DNA of 7,767 nucleotides, taken from positions 1 to 7,767 of the forward strand of contig JASHRB010000455.1 in the NCBI GenBank assembly GCA_030037575.1. The letters run 5' to 3'. This document shows, in pieces, positions 5,859-7,767 of the stretch (position 1 is its first letter; every line of letters begins with the position of its first letter). The notes below the pieces were generated by a model, which saw only the letters and a list, made by a program, of their open reading frames with translations, searched no databases and was not told where the DNA came from. Origin of the DNA: Candidatus Sulfotelmatobacter sp. (GTDB taxonomy: Bacteria; Acidobacteriota; Terriglobia; Terriglobales; Acidobacteriaceae). A program made the position numbers and the translations under genes.

Positions 5859-7253
5859 TCAGCGCAGCAACTGCACAATGCTCTCGATGTGGTACGTCTG
5901 GGGAAACATGTCGAGCAGGCGCAAATCCCTTATCCGGTAGCCCGCCGCCAGCAAGGGGACTAGATCCCGTGCCAACGTTGCCGGATCGCACGAAAGGTAA
6001 GTCACGTGCGGGGCGTTCGCTTCGGCGAGCGCCCGCGCCACACCGTCTCCCAGACCGCTCCGGGGCGGATCAACCACAATGAGGTCGGGCGTATGAAGGT
6101 ATTCTCGGGGGAGCTTGCCCTTCCCCATCCGCCCCGCTACCTCGCCGCCGCGCGACCGCGGGGGCCTGTTGCCGGTCTCCGCACCAGCTGCATTTGCATC
6201 CGCGGACAGGTACTGCCCGGTCGCACAGCAAACCGCGCTTGCATTCGGCGGCAGATTGTGGGCAAGATCGTCCGTTCCCGTCCGGGACGACTCAACCGAA
6301 ATTATGTGACGGAAATTACCGGCTAAGGCCGCGGAAAACAATCCCACTCCGGCATAGAGATCGAGCGCCAATTCGCCCGATCGACCGTGAGTGACGAGTT
6401 CGACAAGTTCATTGATCAAAAATCGGTTCGTCTGAAAGAAGGATCCGGCGCTGACCCGGAAAGCTTGCTGGGAGGTTCGGTAGGTGATTTCCGTCGCGCC
6501 CACTTCGAGCACCCGCTCCTGTTCACGCTTTTGGTTTTCGCGAACAGCCACGACCCCGCTGATCTCCGGCAATGCTGAACGCAACTGTTCGGCGCACCAC
6601 CGCACGGCGGCGCGGCGAACATCGGGGCCGCAGAAGACTTCGACGAGCAGAGCCGTGTCCTCCGCATCGGCAAAAAACTCAACCTCGCGCACGCCGTCAA
6701 GCCAGCCACTTCTTCGCCCCACTTGCCAAAGCGCGGCGATTCCGCGATTAATCAGCGGAGAACTGATGGGACACTCGGTGACCGGCAGCAGCTCGTGCGA
6801 TGCGTATTTGAAATACCCCGCTGCAAATTCTGGCCGCGTTCGCACTTGCAGACGCGAACGATTGCGATAGTTCCAGGGCGGGGAAGGATGAACCTGAATC
6901 TCGCAGCTTGGTTCCAGCTTGGCGATGCGCCGCAGGTTCTCCCAAAGGATTTCTTTTTTGATTTGGAGCTGATGTTCGTACTCGGCATGTTGGTAGTGGC
7001 ACCCTCCGCAACGCGAAAAATAAGGGCAGAGGGCAACCATGCGATGCGATGACGGATCGAGTATCGCATCGGCTCGGGCACGCGCGAAGCCTGGCTTCTG
7101 CTCAACAATCGTGGCTTCTATTTTTTCGCCGGAGAGAACAAAAGGAACGAAAACGGCCTTGCCTCGTCCGCGATCGTCGCCTCGGAGGCGCTCGCCGGGC
7201 AGGCGGGCCAAGCCGTCGCCGCCATAGATCAGCTTTTCAACGGGAAGAAGCAA
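5859..7253 (-). CDS. rlmD: 23S rRNA (uracil-C5)-methyltransferase, RlmD/RumA type
   Basis: SAM-dependent enzyme that makes 5-methyluridine in RNA; E. coli RlmD acts at 23S U1939. It has 464 residues against 433 in E. coli. The N-terminal TRAM RNA-binding domain covers about 1-60 (EKLIYGGDGLARL, AVFVPFVLSGE). A [4Fe-4S] cluster is indicated by C76-x5-C82-x2-C85 plus C161, the same spacing as E. coli C75/C81/C84/C162. The methyltransferase core has SFFQTN (271-276), ALDLYAGVGLF (296-306, SAM), VESS (320-323), VVDPPRSG (393-400) and SCDPATLARD (421-430) with catalytic Cys422. An insertion of about 30 residues (about 349-386) separates the SAM motifs. The Fe-S cysteines and TRAM domain favour RlmD/RlmC over TrmA; the exact uridine is not provable. 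The start is TTG at 7253: an in-frame TAA lies 9 nt upstream, no ATG or GTG occurs before the core, and no good Shine-Dalgarno is visible. Confidence 0.9.
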   Translation of the reverse strand: MLLPVEKLIYGGDGLARLPGERLRGDDRGRGKAVFVPFVLSGEKIEATIVEQKPGFARARADAILDPSSHRMVALCPYFSRCGGCHYQHAEYEHQLQIKKEILWENLRRIAKLEPSCEIQVHPSPPWNYRNRSRLQVRTRPEFAAGYFKYASHELLPVTECPISSPLINRGIAALWQVGRRSGWLDGVREVEFFADAEDTALLVEVFCGPDVRRAAVRWCAEQLRSALPEISGVVAVRENQKREQERVLEVGATEITYRTSQQAFRVSAGSFFQTNRFLINELVELVTHGRSGELALDLYAGVGLFSAALAGNFRHIISVESSRTGTDDLAHNLPPNASAVCCATGQYLSADANAAGAETGNRPPRSRGGEVAGRMGKGKLPREYLHTPDLIVVDPPRSGLGDGVARALAEANAPHVTYLSCDPATLARDLVPLLAAGYRIRDLRLLDMFPQTYHIESIVQLLR

Positions 7254-7291
7254 GCGTTGATTTTACGGCATGGAACAAGACAAAACCTGCT

Positions 7292-7328
7292 AAGCAACAA
7301 GTCGGCCCGTGGTCGTCGAAAGTTGCTT
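7292..7328 (-). other. Inverted repeat in the rlmD leader
   Basis: AAGCAAC (7292-7298) is the exact reverse complement of GTTGCTT (7322-7328), enclosing 23 nt. On the minus strand it lies about 40 nt before the rlmD start and is followed by a T-rich stretch (GGTTTTGTCTTGTT). It could be a weak terminator for the upstream gene or a structured leader controlling rlmD. Confidence 0.35.
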
Positions 7329-7337
7329 GCCTGCAAT

Positions 7338-7358
7338 GACTTCCATCTTTTGGAAGTC
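7338..7358 (-). terminator. Perfect 8-bp hairpin downstream of the helical gene
   Basis: GACTTCCA (7338-7345) and TGGAAGTC (7351-7358) pair perfectly around a 5-nt loop. The hairpin lies 49 nt beyond the stop of the minus-strand gene ending at 7408 and about 85 nt before the rlmD start. There is no adjacent T-tract on the minus strand, so it may be a 3'-end stabiliser or factor-assisted terminator rather than an intrinsic one. Confidence 0.4.
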
Positions 7359-7407
7359 GCCGGGCTAGCCAGAAAGATTTCGCCAGACCGGGTTACCCTC
7401 GGAACTC

Positions 7408-7767
7408 TCACATGTAGAACAAGCTCAGGCGAGGCAGGGCATACTTCTCCAACAGGCGCTTGTGAACATACTGTTTGTGCAGTTGATCGATCTGCGGCGC
7501 GCTCATCTTGCGGCGGTAGGGGGCGAGTTCGCGGTCAGCCTGGGCGCGGCTCTCGACCATTTCATCTTCCGGTACGGCCGCCAGCAACGCGGCAAAGAGC
7601 TTCTCTTCTAATACGGTGAGGCGGCGCTCCAAATCTTCCAGTCGCGGCGACACTTTCCTGGTTTCAATTTCCAGCGCGAGTTTGCGCAAAGTGGAGGCGC
7701 AATCGCGAGCGACGGTTTCGACAGAAACTCCCGGCGTTACAGGACATCTTGCCGCATCGAGAAGCTC
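7408..7767 (-). CDS. Helical protein of unknown function, 5' end outside window
   Basis: The frame is open from the right window edge to TGA at 7410-7408, giving 119 C-terminal residues; the real start lies outside. A TTG at 7689 could be read as a start, but codons upstream of it stay open and look coding, so I treat the gene as partial. From about residue 18 to 70 the sequence is strongly helical and charged, with heptad-like leucines (TLRKLALEIE, LEDLERRLTVLEEKLFAALL), suggesting a coiled coil. Next comes DEMVESRAQADRELAPYRRKM, then PQIDQLHKQYVHKRLLEKYALPRLSLFYM at the C-terminus. A single Cys lies near the window edge (ARCPV). No catalytic motif is visible and I do not recognise the family. 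It is co-oriented with rlmD, 154 bp upstream of it. Confidence 0.7.
   Translation of the reverse strand, partial: ELLDAARCPVTPGVSVETVARDCASTLRKLALEIETRKVSPRLEDLERRLTVLEEKLFAALLAAVPEDEMVESRAQADRELAPYRRKMSAPQIDQLHKQYVHKRLLEKYALPRLSLFYM

Noticed and set aside
5396..5878. 160-codon minus-strand frame with several Cys pairs (CAVCCSGG)
   Set aside because: It is antisense to the DUF2007 gene and crosses the spacer into rlmD, with no ordered zinc-binding spacing and no ribosome binding site.
5694..5963. 89-codon + strand frame in the spacer after the DUF2007 gene
   Set aside because: It runs into the antisense of rlmD, has no family resemblance and has no Shine-Dalgarno.
1..7767. CRISPR array, transposon, prophage, toxin-antitoxin or defence system
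   Set aside because: No regularly spaced repeats, transposase, integrase, nuclease or paired toxin/antitoxin genes are visible; the coding content is mainly housekeeping.

Overview
The window is a piece of an ordinary bacterial chromosome, mostly informational (translation) genes plus one metabolic enzyme and a few small conserved-type proteins. Base composition is moderately GC-rich. The gene order (L20, then PheRS alpha, then PheRS beta), a Cys4 zinc-ribbon insertion in PheS and the style of the small proteins together suggest an Acidobacteriota (Terriglobia-like) soil or sediment bacterium. That placement is inference from family memory, not from a search.

Positions 1-3892 (+ strand) hold the end of the conserved infC-rpmI-rplT-pheS-pheT block: a 5'-truncated rplT (ribosomal protein L20), then pheS and pheT, the two subunits of phenylalanyl-tRNA synthetase. 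Both subunits depart from the E. coli layout. PheS carries a CxxC...CxxC insertion just before the conserved ILGCGMVDP segment. PheT is only 709 residues and lacks the whole N-terminal EMAP-II/Trbp111-type tRNA-binding domain. It also has a low-complexity insertion near residues 485-526.

Positions 3893-4794 hold a spacer with two small hairpins and a fumarylacetoacetate-hydrolase-family enzyme with its metal-binding Glu/Glu/Asp set intact. It converges tail-to-tail, with a 3-bp gap, on a 95-residue protein of unknown function on the minus strand (4798-5085). That gene appears to be preceded by a 20-codon ORF with a strong Shine-Dalgarno sequence whose stop overlaps the gene's start (ATGA), an arrangement expected for translational coupling.

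Positions 5086-5257 are a divergent control region. To its right, on the + strand, lies a DUF2007-type small protein (5258-5575). A 283-bp non-coding stretch with a 20-bp palindrome follows, then a minus-strand RlmD/RumA-type 23S rRNA uracil-C5-methyltransferase (5859-7253). The methyltransferase starts at TTG and has an in-frame insertion in its SAM domain. Its leader carries two inverted repeats. The window closes inside a minus-strand helical protein of unknown function (7408-7767, 5' end outside the window).

I see no mobile element with a transposase, no CRISPR array, no tRNA or rRNA gene, and no defence or biosynthetic cluster. The items worth checking are the domain architecture of PheRS, the coupled mini-ORF, and in-frame low-complexity inserts in two genes that share a short hairpin-associated sequence.
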